This document shows, in pieces, positions 19,601-27,714 of a stretch of 64,000 bases of DNA (positions are counted from its first letter, which is position 1; each line of letters begins with the position of its first letter). The notes below the pieces were generated by a model. The model did no database searches and was not told the DNA's origin. It saw only the letters and a program-made list of their open reading frames with translations. A program made the translations under genes and the position numbers. Location of the stretch: contig NZ_AP027042.1 of assembly GCF_027924605.1 (NCBI RefSeq), positions 3,883,524 through 3,947,523 of the forward strand, given 5' to 3'. The DNA is from Dyella sp. GSA-30. GTDB lineage: Bacteria; Pseudomonadota; Gammaproteobacteria; Xanthomonadales; Rhodanobacteraceae.

Positions 19601-20157
19601 GCGAGCAGCTCGGGGGTTAGGTAGCGTGTCGGCTCGCCCACTACTGCGATCATGCAACCCGGCTCGCAGTGGTTTTCCAGCGCGAGTGCCTGCTCGACCG
19701 CGGCCAGCAGCGCAGCGTCAGGATCCAGGCAACCGGCCACGGCCGCGGCGGCAAACGTCCCCAGGCTCGCGCCCACCACTATGTCAGGCCGGATGCCGCG
19801 ATCGATCAGCGAAGTTGCCAGTGCATGTTCGACCATGAATATGGCGGCATGGCTGTGCAAAAGACGGTCGAAAGGAATGTCTCGAGTGCTCTTTTCCGCA
19901 AACAGCACGGCTAGTACGGATTCACCGCAGCGCTTTCGCACCACTCGGTCCGAATGCTCGATCGCGGCGCGAAAGCAATCGTCAAGCTCAAACAATTCCC
20001 GGCCCATCTGGAAATGCTGTGAACCCTGTCCCGAAAAAAGAAATACGTTTTTCACATTACGTGCACATATTGCCGAGCGTGACTCGACCTCAAACTCACG
20101 CAGCCCGTTAAAGCCGGGGCGAGTGAGGGAATGAGGGATATGGGGCAGACCGTACAA
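16636..20157 (-). CDS. Trans-acting acylhydrolase-like/malonyl AT/PfaD-type enoyl reductase fusion
   Basis: Three domains in order, numbered from the TTG at 20157. (1) AT-like domain, about res 35-350, with FSGQGSQ, nucleophile in GASLG (Ser131) and FAFHS. It appears to lack the Arg that in malonyl-ATs binds the carboxylate (VEQALALEN stands where LVKKRGELM is found in domain 2), as in PedC-type acylhydrolases that clear stalled chains. (2) A canonical malonyl-type AT, about res 380-660, with FPGQGSQ, GHSLGE (Ser472) and AAFHS. (3) An FMN-dependent PfaD-type enoyl reductase, about res 700 to the end. An AT-AT-ER fusion is known in mupirocin MmpC. It should load malonyl onto the ACPs of the downstream PKS and reduce selected double bonds in trans. 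The start is uncertain: TTG at 20157 follows AGGAGG by 4 nt, while GTG at 20055 lies directly before the first AT motif. Confidence 0.93.
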   Translation of the reverse strand: MYGLPHIPHSLTRPGFNGLREFEVESRSAICARNVKNVFLFSGQGSQHFQMGRELFELDDCFRAAIEHSDRVVRKRCGESVLAVLFAEKSTRDIPFDRLLHSHAAIFMVEHALATSLIDRGIRPDIVVGASLGTFAAAAVAGCLDPDAALLAAVEQALALENHCEPGCMIAVVGEPTRYLTPELLALCELGASHFATHTVLSLPQPNVAAVEAHLRRQGMAFQRLPIDFAFHSRWIDAGRQPYQTFLQTLRPRQGDIPIACCASGKLLHSMPGEHFWSVVRDPILFQQTIGLIESSGSCRYIDVGPSGTMATFLKYGLSADSPSQTYQLMSPLGGDMDRLLELTTLHRTTTPGIKQTETPVAPGQQGNHASSERNVESRTMKAIIFPGQGSQFKGMGKDLFPLFPELVKEASDILGYSLEELCLADSQGRLSQTQYTQPALFAVNALHYLHQRDLHTATETRWQPDFLAGHSLGEYNALLAAGVFSFETGLRLVKKRGELMGAATGGGMAAVLGISASEIKAILDEHKLGQIDVANFNTPTQTVIAGEKDVLAVAADLFAQRNLRCVMLNVSAAFHSRHMQSAQREFAQFLKQFTFAAPAITVIANATARPYDRARIAETLASQIAAPVQWVDSIRYVMGRGEVEFQEIGASVLSKMVLEIKAKETAIVDDAPVDGRWSDSETDEAISDESIPVTNVGQREASVAEAVRDIGRVTGHGVPLRIEATSLGSEVFRRRFGLKYAYMAGAMYRGVASAELVIKMAKAGLLSFFGAGGLSPSKIETNIVRIQGELSAGQPYGMNLLANYEYPAHEEAVVDLYLKYGIRNIEAAAFMQMTPALIKFRLQGLRTDAHGDVVCDHRIVAKVSRPEVAKAFMSPPPIAIVEKLLERQLITPLQAELSQKIPVSHDICVEADSGGHTDGGIAAVMLPPMLQLRDDMQRTHAYLEPICMGLAGGIGGPEAAAAALLLGADFVATGSINQCTVEAGMSADGKSMLQEMDIQDTEYAPAGDMFEIGAQVQVMKKSVFFPARANKLLSLYRHYDSLDDIPARTRKQLESTFFKKTFEEIWHETANYFRSVSLEHEVAKAEANAKHKMALVFRWYFAYCTRIAMEGKGDDRVNYQIQTGPALGSFNRWVKGTELEPWTQRHVDHIAVKIMEATAEHLTRSFARFFSN

Positions 20158-20294
20158 ACAGCCTCCTGGAACGTACGCAATAGGACGGGTGATCTCGAAA
20201 ATCGCGCACAAATGAGCCGGCCATGCTTATCTGGCAGGTCACCGCCCAGAAAGGATGACGTTGTTTTATTTCAGTTCGGCGCTTGCGAAGCTGG

Positions 20295-20507
20295 CTAATC
20301 GGCCTGCATCTGTTTGCGTAGCGAGAGCGGTCGCATATCCGTCCAGACCTCGCTGATAAATGCCAGGCAGCTCTCTTTTGAGCCTTGCTTGCCTACCTTC
20401 GTCCACCCGCTGGGCACGGCCTTGTTCAAAGGCCAGATGGAATACTGTTCCTCTTGATTGACAACCACTTCATACATCTCCTCCGACTGGCTCAAACTGC
20501 TGGACAT
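20295..20507 (-). CDS. MbtH-like NRPS chaperone
   Basis: A 70-residue protein with the full MbtH signature: VVNQEEQYSIWP, then VPSGWTKVG, then VWTDMRPLSLR near the C-terminus. MbtH-like proteins bind and activate NRPS adenylation domains. The ATG at 20507 has AGGAG 6 nt upstream. It lies 137 nt before the AT/ER gene on the same strand and so probably starts the biosynthetic operon. No adenylation domain is in the window, so its partner should be an NRPS module further left, which makes the pathway a PKS/NRPS hybrid. Confidence 0.95.
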   Translation of the reverse strand: MSSSLSQSEEMYEVVVNQEEQYSIWPLNKAVPSGWTKVGKQGSKESCLAFISEVWTDMRPLSLRKQMQAD

Positions 20508-21182
20508 GCATGCTCCTATGCAAAGACAAAGAGGGACATCGGCGCCGCTACCGATCGGCTGCCCGGTTATTCATCTTGAAGGGTGATTTGTATCGCGCCT
20601 CGCAAGGCTCGTCCCTGGAAAGAGACGGCGGCACCGTGCCACGGGCGTTGTAAAAGCGCCCGCTATCAAGATGGCGCAATCGGGAACGGCGCAGCTGCTC
20701 GCGCAGCCACCCACCCGGCGCGGCTGCCCGAAAGCCGCCAACGCATCGATACCTGTGTTCTCCATGTACCCTCGCCCTGAGTTCCCGACCCGGCCCCGCT
20801 CATTGCCTCGAAACGCAATGATCCAGCTATTTACCTTGCGCGTTGCATCGATCGACGGAACCAGCTGCGCAAGCCTGGGTATGACCCTGGCACACATAAA
20901 TTCAATCGCTTCGAATCACTTACCGAACGCACACGGAATTCATTCCATGCCACGGCGAATCCCCGTTCTCGCCGTTCGCATACTTCGAATAATACGAGCC
21001 TGTTTGTCAATAAGTATGATCTTGCGTTAAGACGCAAGATCTTGCTTATTAGGCCAATCCTTAAATCTGTCACGGACTCGGCTGGCGTAATGAGCAGTGC
21101 TTCACTTTTTCCAATGACACTTTGTTTCGCGAAACTTGCGAAAATCCCACGTGCCGAATAGACGGGGGATCTTCGAACCCGT
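20508..21182. other. 675-bp gap, probable promoter region of the biosynthetic operon
   Basis: No convincing gene is present; the longer frames here lack recognisable features. The only structured signal is the hairpin at 21009-21050. Because the minus-strand MbtH-AT/ER-PKS set starts at 20507, its promoter is expected here, but I cannot assign -35/-10 boxes with confidence. Confidence 0.5.
21009..21050. promoter_or_regulatory. Long inverted repeat between transferase gene and MbtH gene
   Basis: Perfect 10-bp arms GATCTTGCGT (21018-21027) and ACGCAAGATC (21032-21041) around a TAAG loop, extended outward by AATAAG and CTTATT after a 3-nt mismatch on each side. There is no T-tract on either side, so it is a poor intrinsic terminator. 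It lies about 500 bp upstream of the MbtH start and 133 bp downstream of the transferase stop. It could be an operator or an RNA stem. Confidence 0.45.
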
Positions 21183-22013
21183 TTACCAAGCAAAATATGT
21201 GAGCACGACATCAGGCTCGATAAAACAAAAGCCGATCTCACAAACCTGTCCACAAACGAAAGCGTCGCATAGAGTCTCTGTCAGGCGCAGCCGAATAACT
21301 CCCTGCCGCAGATCGACCAGAAATACGGACGCGGCACTGAAATCGAAATATCGCCCCACCGCGTTGAATGCCGCTTTGAACAGACTTTCCTTTGCGGAAA
21401 ATACAGCGGTAAGCAGGGCGCTAGTGGGCAATAAGTGGGTAAGCGTTTCCAGGTATCGACGCTCGATGGCGTCAACCGTCGTTGCCGATAGCGCAGCGGA
21501 AGCATCGGGGCCGGCGATATGCTCAAGGTCGATACCCACCCCCGAGCATTCGCCATGGCGTAAGGCCACGGCTGCCGCGTAGGCGTGCGTGTGCGAAATG
21601 CTGCCTATGACATCGACTGGCCACATCGGCTGGCGTGACGCACCGATACCAACCTCGAAGGCTGAAATGCCCAATGCATCGAGGGCCTGGCGCGCCGCCC
21701 ATCGGCCGAAATAGAACTCCGCTTGACGCTTGTGAACGCTGCGCGCCACACCCGGTGGACAAGCAATGCCAGCGGCGGCGAAGGCTGTCGTCGAAAACTT
21801 CTCTATATCGAAGCCGCCTAGATAAACGTTCAGTTGAACACCCGCAGGCGTACTTACCGAGACACGGCGCATGTCATGCAAGGCGGCCGAATGGCCGTCA
21901 ATCACCGGAGTACTGCCTGGAGGGGCTACGAGCTTCATTGAGTGGTCGAAACGAGGATGGAGGCCACGGGTCGACCTGAATGGATAGCGCGCCGAGCACG
22001 CAATATGGGCCAT
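21183..22013 (-). CDS. Sfp/EntD-type 4'-phosphopantetheinyl transferase
   Basis: Transfers phosphopantetheine from CoA to the serine of carrier proteins, converting apo-ACPs to holo form. The two diagnostic motifs are present: GVGIDLEHI (Mg-binding Asp and Glu) and FSAKESLFKAAF (the WxxKEA-like region). ISHTHAYAAA provides the upstream conserved His. The length (up to 276 residues) fits stand-alone Sfp/EntD-type enzymes. The start is uncertain: ATG 22013 or ATG 21938, neither with a clear Shine-Dalgarno. Placed at the edge of the PKS cluster, it is the likely activator of the ACPs encoded downstream. It is transcribed divergently from a TonB receptor 179 bp away. Confidence 0.9.
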   Translation of the reverse strand: MAHIACSARYPFRSTRGLHPRFDHSMKLVAPPGSTPVIDGHSAALHDMRRVSVSTPAGVQLNVYLGGFDIEKFSTTAFAAAGIACPPGVARSVHKRQAEFYFGRWAARQALDALGISAFEVGIGASRQPMWPVDVIGSISHTHAYAAAVALRHGECSGVGIDLEHIAGPDASAALSATTVDAIERRYLETLTHLLPTSALLTAVFSAKESLFKAAFNAVGRYFDFSAASVFLVDLRQGVIRLRLTETLCDAFVCGQVCEIGFCFIEPDVVLTYFAW

Positions 22014-22192
22014 CCATGCATGCGAATCAATGCAGTGAATCCGATAATTCCGTCACATATTTCGCTGTTTTAGCTGAACGTCCGCGCCAAATCTGCTGCG
22101 CCGCAGGATGACAGCAAGATTTCGCTCCCCCATTCTCGCGCCGCAAGTTTGTGGGGACTTGCTGGTCCTTTAACCGCCCTGGGGAAAAATTG

Positions 22193-25099
22193 ATGAGCCG
22201 TCGCCATTCGGCGCTGTCTACGCTTGCGCCTGCTTTCCGTTTACGTCCGTTGGCTGCCGCATGCGCCACGATGTCCATGTTCTTCTGGGGTGCCGGCGCG
22301 GTCTATGCGCAGGACCAACCCCAGGACAATTCGAAGCCTGCATCGACAGCACCGCCAGCGACCTCTACCAAGGACAAACGCCCGACCAATCCGGATTCGG
22401 TCAGCAACCTGGACACAATCACCGTGACCGGTATCCAGGCATCCATACAAAATGCACTGAAAGCGAAACAGAACTCCGACAATATCATCGAGGCGATATC
22501 TGCCGAAGACATCGGCAAGTTGCCCGACAGCAGCATCGCCGAGAGCCTGGCAAGGCTTTCCGGACTTGCGACCCAGCGTGTGGATGGACGAGCCAACCAG
22601 ATTTCGATTCGCGGCCTGTCGCCGGATTTCACCGGCACCACCTTGAACGGGCGTGAGCAGGCGACCATCGGCGAAAACCGCGGCGTCGACTTCGATCAGT
22701 ATCCGTCCGAACTGATCAGCGGTGCTGCCGTGTACAAGACGCCCGACGCGAGCCTGATCGGCCAGGGCCTTTCCGGCACCGTCGACCTGCACACGATCCG
22801 TCCGCTCGACCTGCCGCAACGCACGCTGGCAGCCAACCTGCGTGGCGAGAATGCGTCCAACGGGAGTCTCAATCACGGCTCGAATGTTGGCGACACCGGA
22901 CACCGCGCCAGCTTTTCGTACATCGACCAGTTCTTCAATCACACCTTGGGTATTGCGGTAGGTTTCGCACAGCTCGATTCGCCGGTGCAGGAGAAACAGT
23001 ACCAGGCATGGTGGTGGAGTCTGAATAACGGGCCGCAAGGTGCCGAGGGCAATTGGGGTGCGGCGCATACGCCAGGCCTGCCGGACAACGTGCTTTCTCA
23101 GGAGGGCGCACAGCTGCGCGCCAAGTCTGAGAACCAATTGCGCAACGGCCTGATGACGGTGATCGAATGGGCACCGAACGAGCACTATCACTCGACGCTG
23201 GATCTGTACTACTCCACGTTCAATCAGAAAACGTACTTGAACGGTGCGCAGTGGTCGAGCAGTCCCTATGACAACGTTTCTTATTCGAACGTGGGCGCCA
23301 TGCCGGCGCAGCCCTATCCGATCGTCACTACCGGGCATATCGACGGACTGAAAGCGGTCCTGCAGAACGAGTACACCAAGGAAAAGGACAAGCTGTTTTC
23401 CGCCGGCTGGAATAACCAGTACGACTTCGGCAATGGCTGGGTGACCACCTCGGACCTCTCGTATTCAAGCGCCAAGCGGCGCCTGCACGATGCGTATCTG
23501 TTTGCCGGCCTGCCCGGTCAGGCGACCAGTTCCACCGATTTCGCCACGCCGCTCGATCAGGGCTTTCCCAACTTTCAGCCAGGCGTGAATTTCGGTGATC
23601 CGGCGACGGTCTTTCTCACCGACCCGAACGACTATGGCTACGACGGTCGCGAAGAATTCGATCGGCAGAAGGACACGATCAAGGCGATTCGATTGGAAGT
23701 GAGCCATCCGGCGGGATGGATTTTCAGCGACTTCAATCTCGGCCTGAACTACTCCGATCGACAGAAGACCAAGCAGGCCGATGTCTACTTTGCATGGTTG
23801 AACGGCAACGGCTCCACCGATAGCGCCTACCAGCCCGGCTTTGCCCTGCCGATCGATCCGTCGTTCCTTAGCGGCCATACCGACCTGAGCTATGGCGGCA
23901 TTCCCGGTATCGTCAATTACGACGTGCTCGGCGCACTGTCCCACCAGTACTACCTTACCCAGCGCAATGGTCAGTCCGACTGGAGTCGCAACTATACGGT
24001 CGAAGAGAAGGTCCCCGTGGCCTACTTCAAGCTCAATATCGACACCAACATGGATGGCATACCGCTGCGCGGCAATATGGGCGTACAGGTAGTCCATACC
24101 GATCAGTCGTCCGATGCCTTGCAGACCAACGGCGACGCGCTCGTGGGCCGCATTTCCGGCGGGACTAGCTATACCAAGGTATTGCCCAGCCTCAACCTGG
24201 TCGCGGAAATCGCCGATAAGCAATATCTGCGCTTCGGCCTGGCCAAGACCATGGCGCGTGGCCGCATTGACGACGAGAAAGTCGCCACGTCGGCCAGCGT
24301 CGCCGTCATCACCGACGGCCCGGGTGCGGGACAAGCGCTGTGGTCCGGCTCGGGCGGCAATCCCAAGCTCAAGCCCTATATCGCCGTGGGCGCGGATCTG
24401 TCCTGGGAAAAATATTTCGGCACATCCAGCTACGTGGCTGCGGCCGTGTTCAACAAGAATCTGTTGAACTACATCTATAACCTGACCACACTCGATTACG
24501 ACTTCTCGAACTACATCAACGACAACCCGACGTTGAAGCCATCGAGCAATATCGGCTCGTTCACGCGGCCGGAGAACAGCTCCGGCGGCAAGATGCAGGG
24601 ACTGGAGTTATCGGGCGCGCTCGAAGGCGCCCTCATCACGCATGCGCTGGATGGCTTTGGCGTGCAGGCGAATTTCTCGCTGACCAATACAACGCTCCCG
24701 GTCAGCGCGGTATCGACCATTCCCGGAAGCCCGTCCACCCTGCCCGGCCTGTCGCGCAAGGTCGCCAACCTCGCCTTGTACTACGAAAAGTACGGCTGGT
24801 CGGTGCGCATTGCCGAACGTTATCGCTCGTCGTTTACCGGCGAGGCGGTCGCGCTGTTCGATCAGCTTGGCTATACCAAGATACTGGCCGACAAGCAGAC
24901 CGACTTTCAGCTCGGATACGCCTTCGACCAAGGGCGCTGGAGCGGGCTGTCGATTCTGTTGCAGGTCAACAACCTGACCAATTCGCCGATGAAGACGGTG
25001 CAGATATCGGCGTTGCCGAACGGGGTGAGTATTACCCGCCCGCTCGAATACGACACCTATGGCCGTACGGTGATGTTCGGCGTCAACTACAAGCTCTGA
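22193..25099 (+). CDS. TonB-dependent receptor of the xanthomonad-type family
   Basis: A 968-residue outer-membrane receptor. After a signal peptide (cleavage near VYAQD), a TonB-box-like segment DTITVTGIQASI leads into a plug domain with IGKLPDSSIAESLARLSG and SIRGLSPDFTGTTLNGREQ. The rest is a 22-strand-type barrel ending in a TonB-receptor C-terminus (GRTVMFGVNYKL). The ATG at 22193 is preceded by GGGGAAA; the longer frame from 22151 has no ribosome site. The substrate is not evident: this receptor family takes up sugars, siderophores and other ligands. Divergence from the transferase gene raises the possibility of a link to the polyketide, but this is weak inference. Confidence 0.93.
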   Translation: MSRRHSALSTLAPAFRLRPLAAACATMSMFFWGAGAVYAQDQPQDNSKPASTAPPATSTKDKRPTNPDSVSNLDTITVTGIQASIQNALKAKQNSDNIIEAISAEDIGKLPDSSIAESLARLSGLATQRVDGRANQISIRGLSPDFTGTTLNGREQATIGENRGVDFDQYPSELISGAAVYKTPDASLIGQGLSGTVDLHTIRPLDLPQRTLAANLRGENASNGSLNHGSNVGDTGHRASFSYIDQFFNHTLGIAVGFAQLDSPVQEKQYQAWWWSLNNGPQGAEGNWGAAHTPGLPDNVLSQEGAQLRAKSENQLRNGLMTVIEWAPNEHYHSTLDLYYSTFNQKTYLNGAQWSSSPYDNVSYSNVGAMPAQPYPIVTTGHIDGLKAVLQNEYTKEKDKLFSAGWNNQYDFGNGWVTTSDLSYSSAKRRLHDAYLFAGLPGQATSSTDFATPLDQGFPNFQPGVNFGDPATVFLTDPNDYGYDGREEFDRQKDTIKAIRLEVSHPAGWIFSDFNLGLNYSDRQKTKQADVYFAWLNGNGSTDSAYQPGFALPIDPSFLSGHTDLSYGGIPGIVNYDVLGALSHQYYLTQRNGQSDWSRNYTVEEKVPVAYFKLNIDTNMDGIPLRGNMGVQVVHTDQSSDALQTNGDALVGRISGGTSYTKVLPSLNLVAEIADKQYLRFGLAKTMARGRIDDEKVATSASVAVITDGPGAGQALWSGSGGNPKLKPYIAVGADLSWEKYFGTSSYVAAAVFNKNLLNYIYNLTTLDYDFSNYINDNPTLKPSSNIGSFTRPENSSGGKMQGLELSGALEGALITHALDGFGVQANFSLTNTTLPVSAVSTIPGSPSTLPGLSRKVANLALYYEKYGWSVRIAERYRSSFTGEAVALFDQLGYTKILADKQTDFQLGYAFDQGRWSGLSILLQVNNLTNSPMKTVQISALPNGVSITRPLEYDTYGRTVMFGVNYKL

Positions 25100-25125
25100 T
25101 GGTGTCGCACGTGTAAAACGAAGCC

Positions 25126-25233
25126 TTAAAACGTACCGGTTTGCGTCACGCCTATGGCCACGGCGCAAGCCACCGCTGCGACGGATGCCAGGTGCGACAG
25201 CCAGCTGGCTCGGGAGGTGTTGAAACCCGCCAT
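25126..25233 (-). CDS. Small single-pass membrane peptide (35 aa)
   Basis: A 36-codon frame with a strong Shine-Dalgarno (GAGGAG, 7 nt before the ATG at 25233) and an Ala/Val-rich hydrophobic stretch (SHLASVAAVACAVAIGV) that fits one membrane helix. It lies downstream of the DUF4388-like gene on the same strand, with 94 bp between them, and may be its third partner. The longer frame that contains it in phase starts without a ribosome site. I know of no family. The evidence is the ribosome site and composition only. Confidence 0.45.
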   Translation of the reverse strand: MAGFNTSRASWLSHLASVAAVACAVAIGVTQTGTF

Positions 25234-25327
25234 ATCGATTCTCCTCATAAAGTGGAGAAATTTTCCGGGAGTGCGGCCGCCAAATCCAATCGCTTGTTTG
25301 GATGCCGGGGATAGGCTTTCCCTATGC

Positions 25328-25930
25328 TCAGCCGGCGGCAAGCGCGGCCCGGACCTCTTTCTTGAAACGCAGTATCTCGTCACCCGAGATAAGGTTCTTG
25401 CCGATCAATTCGAGAATCTCCTCGACATCGCTGGATGCCTCGAACGCTTCCTCGCAGATGATGCCGGCGATCGGCCCCAGGTAGTTCAGTGCCACCCGTT
25501 CAATGATCTTTGCGGTGTGACCGCCCGAGGCCGCGCTGGCCGGTGGGCCGGCGGGCGCGCTGACGGCGGGGGGCGGCGCGGAACGCGGCTCTTGCGTACC
25601 GCCACCGCCAAGCCCTCTGGGCGGGCCCGACTCGAACCCGCCCAGCAGCCAGCTCTGGGCGGCCTGGCTCAGCGTGCTGCGGCCAGCGGCGTTGCTGCCC
25701 GGATCGGGCTGGAAACGACCACGCCCGCCTTGGGTGTTGGAGAGCAACTGCACGGCGTCATCGCCGCGCAGGCGGCTGTAGATGACGTCCTCGATCATGC
25801 CGCCGCGCATGCGGATCGTGCAGGAGTGGTTGTCCGTGGTGGCGATAAAGAAGAACCCGGAGGACTTCTTTATCGCCAACGCGTGCAACTCGCGCAAGAT
25901 GTCGATCAGGCTTCGAGACTCATTGGCCAT
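25328..25930 (-). CDS. DUF4388-like signalling protein
   Basis: A 200-residue soluble protein. The N-terminal 75 residues (LIDILRELHALAIKKSSG, then IRMRGGMIEDVIYSRLRGDD) resemble DUF4388 domains, which occur with two-component and gliding/polarity signalling proteins. A Pro/Gly/Ala-rich linker (about res 95-135) leads to a helical C-terminal domain (LNYLGPIAGIICEEAF). It starts 47 nt after the stop of the membrane sensor gene (25978-27105) on the same strand, so it is a plausible cytoplasmic readout of that sensor. The family assignment is from memory of sequence patterns and should be treated as tentative. Confidence 0.6.
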   Translation of the reverse strand: MANESRSLIDILRELHALAIKKSSGFFFIATTDNHSCTIRMRGGMIEDVIYSRLRGDDAVQLLSNTQGGRGRFQPDPGSNAAGRSTLSQAAQSWLLGGFESGPPRGLGGGGTQEPRSAPPPAVSAPAGPPASAASGGHTAKIIERVALNYLGPIAGIICEEAFEASSDVEEILELIGKNLISGDEILRFKKEVRAALAAG

Positions 25931-25977
25931 GCGGGTTCCTGCCTGCGACTGTCGTGTAGTGTCCTTTCACGGGCGGC

Positions 25978-27105
25978 TCAACGTTTACTCAAACGCTCCA
26001 TCGCCAATCTTACGCTGTTGGAAAGGCGTGCGATGGCGCGGGCGAGCGTACCAATTTCATCCTTGAGGTTGACCTCGTCGATCGTGTTATCCCATTTGCC
26101 CAGGCTCAGTTCGTCGGCAACAGCGGTCAGGCGCTGCACCGGCTTGAGCACGCGGCTCCAGATCAATGCCGATTGCAGGCCCAGCAACAGCGCGCAGATA
26201 ACCAGGCCAAAACCCGCGATCCACATCGACTGGCGATGAATCTGACCGTTGACGTCGCTCTTGGGATAGGCAGCGATCAGGGTGAAGCCCCACCCCGGCA
26301 CGTCCTGCTTGCTGATCACCCAGTCGCGCGGATTCTGTTTGACGATGGTGTCCATCGCTTCAGGAGTCTGGGTGGCTCCCGTCTTGGAGTGGAAACGCAG
26401 TTTGCCCTTGCTGTCGAACAAGGCTACGAAGCCCGAATTGAGCACGCTGGACTGGCTGATGACGCGGTCGAGCGAATCCAGATCGGTCTTGTAACCCACG
26501 TACCAGATGCCGATCACGCTGCTGTTGCCCGCGTTGTAGATGGGCTCGTAACCGGTCACATAGGGGCTGCCAAGAATGTCCACCACACCGTAGAAATTGG
26601 TGTCCTTGCGAATATTGGCGATCACCGGACCGTTCGGGTCCAGCTGGGTACCCACGGCGCGGCTGCCATCGTCCTTCTTCACGTTCGTAGCGATACGCAC
26701 GTAATCGTTGCCCGAACGCGAAAAGATCGTGGCCGTGCCTCCGGCGATCTGGGTCACTTGATCGACCAGCTCGAAATGATTGGCCTGGCGAGTCGATCCG
26801 AACTGCAGGTCGCTGGCCTGATGCCCGGCCACATCCACGTCAGGACCAGCACTCGGATTGCCCAGCCGGTCGCTCTCGGTGCGCAGCAGGCGCATGGAGC
26901 TTTTTACCTGGTCCAGCATGATCGATCGGGTCACCGCCAGCAGGCTCTGCAGCGCGGTGGTCTGGCGGCCGATCGATGCGTCGGCGTCGTCCCGGATCCG
27001 GCTTGCCTCGGTCGTAGCGAGAACGAAGGTAGAGGCGATGACGGCAATCAGCACCAAGGCCAATACCGGCAGCAGCAGGCGCACCCGCAGCGAGCGTTGA
27101 AACAT
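25978..27105 (-). CDS. Membrane sensor with Cache-type periplasmic domain and HAMP, no output domain
   Basis: 375 residues. A membrane helix (about res 8-28) is followed by a periplasmic region of about 250 residues resembling Cache 2/Cache 3 fusions (ATIFSRSGNDYVRIATNV, DPNGPVIANIRKDTNFYG, YVTGYEPIYN). A second helix (about res 295-315) leads into a HAMP-like segment (RVLKPVQRLTAVADELSLG) and the protein ends about 35 residues later. There is no methyl-accepting, kinase or cyclase domain, so the signal must pass to another protein; the adjacent DUF4388-like gene is the obvious candidate. Start: ATG 27105 after AGGGGAAAG. The Cache region likely binds a small ligand. Confidence 0.8.
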   Translation of the reverse strand: MFQRSLRVRLLLPVLALVLIAVIASTFVLATTEASRIRDDADASIGRQTTALQSLLAVTRSIMLDQVKSSMRLLRTESDRLGNPSAGPDVDVAGHQASDLQFGSTRQANHFELVDQVTQIAGGTATIFSRSGNDYVRIATNVKKDDGSRAVGTQLDPNGPVIANIRKDTNFYGVVDILGSPYVTGYEPIYNAGNSSVIGIWYVGYKTDLDSLDRVISQSSVLNSGFVALFDSKGKLRFHSKTGATQTPEAMDTIVKQNPRDWVISKQDVPGWGFTLIAAYPKSDVNGQIHRQSMWIAGFGLVICALLLGLQSALIWSRVLKPVQRLTAVADELSLGKWDNTIDEVNLKDEIGTLARAIARLSNSVRLAMERLSKR

Positions 27106-27401
27106 GACTTTCCCCTGATTAAAAAAGCACCCACTTGAGTCTTGGCTCCCGCGACCTCTCATGCCAGGGCAAGTGGCCAGTCATCGGGAACGGCATGACG
27201 CGTCAGTTGCGCGTCTACTTGCAAGCATAACCGGCACTTGCACGGCTTCGACATGGTCTGCGGTCTTCAGCGCGACATGATGCCACTCATACGTATGAAA
27301 TTGTGATGCGGCTCGCAAGGGATGCGCCATGCGCCTTTGGTCTTAAAACGTTTACATGGTCGCGTGCAAACGCAGTCGTCGAGTAGACACCCCTCCTCAT
27401 T

Positions 27402-27527
27402 CGTCATCCCGGCGCAGGCCGGGACCCAGTGGCTTTGTGCTGGGTTATCGCGAGAACCATCAAGCACTCGCTCTATCGCAAAACCAGAAATCGAAGTCAC
27501 TGGGTCCCGGCCTGCGCCGGGATGACG
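27402..27527. repeat. Inverted-repeat element with perfect 30-bp arms
   Basis: Arms at 27402-27431 and 27498-27527 are exact reverse complements over 30 nt (outer end CGTCATCCCGGCGCAGGCCG, inner end GGGACCCAGTG) around a 66-nt centre. The outer sequence CGTCATCCCGGC...GCCGGGATGACG belongs to a repeat class frequent in proteobacterial genomes, and a diverged copy lies at 31671-31777. It sits in the 609-bp gap (27106-27714) between the sensor gene and the dehydrogenase operon. It is MITE-like and non-coding. Confidence 0.8.
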
Positions 27528-27714
27528 GCTAGGGAGGTCTTTCGAGGTTTCCGACGTTGCCCCGCAAGCAGATCATAGTGATAATTTACATCACATTATT
27601 ATCATAATTCACTGTTTTTATTTATATTTAAATCAACCAGCCTCTGCTTCACCAAGACATCACCAAACCGAGAGAAGTATTGAAGCGGTGTCTTGCGTCA
27701 ACGCGAGGGGTCCC
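27528..27714 (+). promoter_or_regulatory. AT-rich leader upstream of dehydrogenase operon
   Basis: The stretch 27575-27640 is markedly AT-rich compared with the rest of the window (runs such as TTTTTATTTATATTTAAATC) and lies directly before the first dehydrogenase gene, so it probably holds the promoter. I cannot place -35/-10 boxes with confidence. GAGGGG just before the ATG at 27715 is the ribosome site. Confidence 0.35.

Noticed and set aside
20571-20897. 108-codon minus-strand frame in the gap before the MbtH gene
   Set aside because: No ribosome site, no recognisable motif, and composition like non-coding sequence; left as part of the intergenic region.
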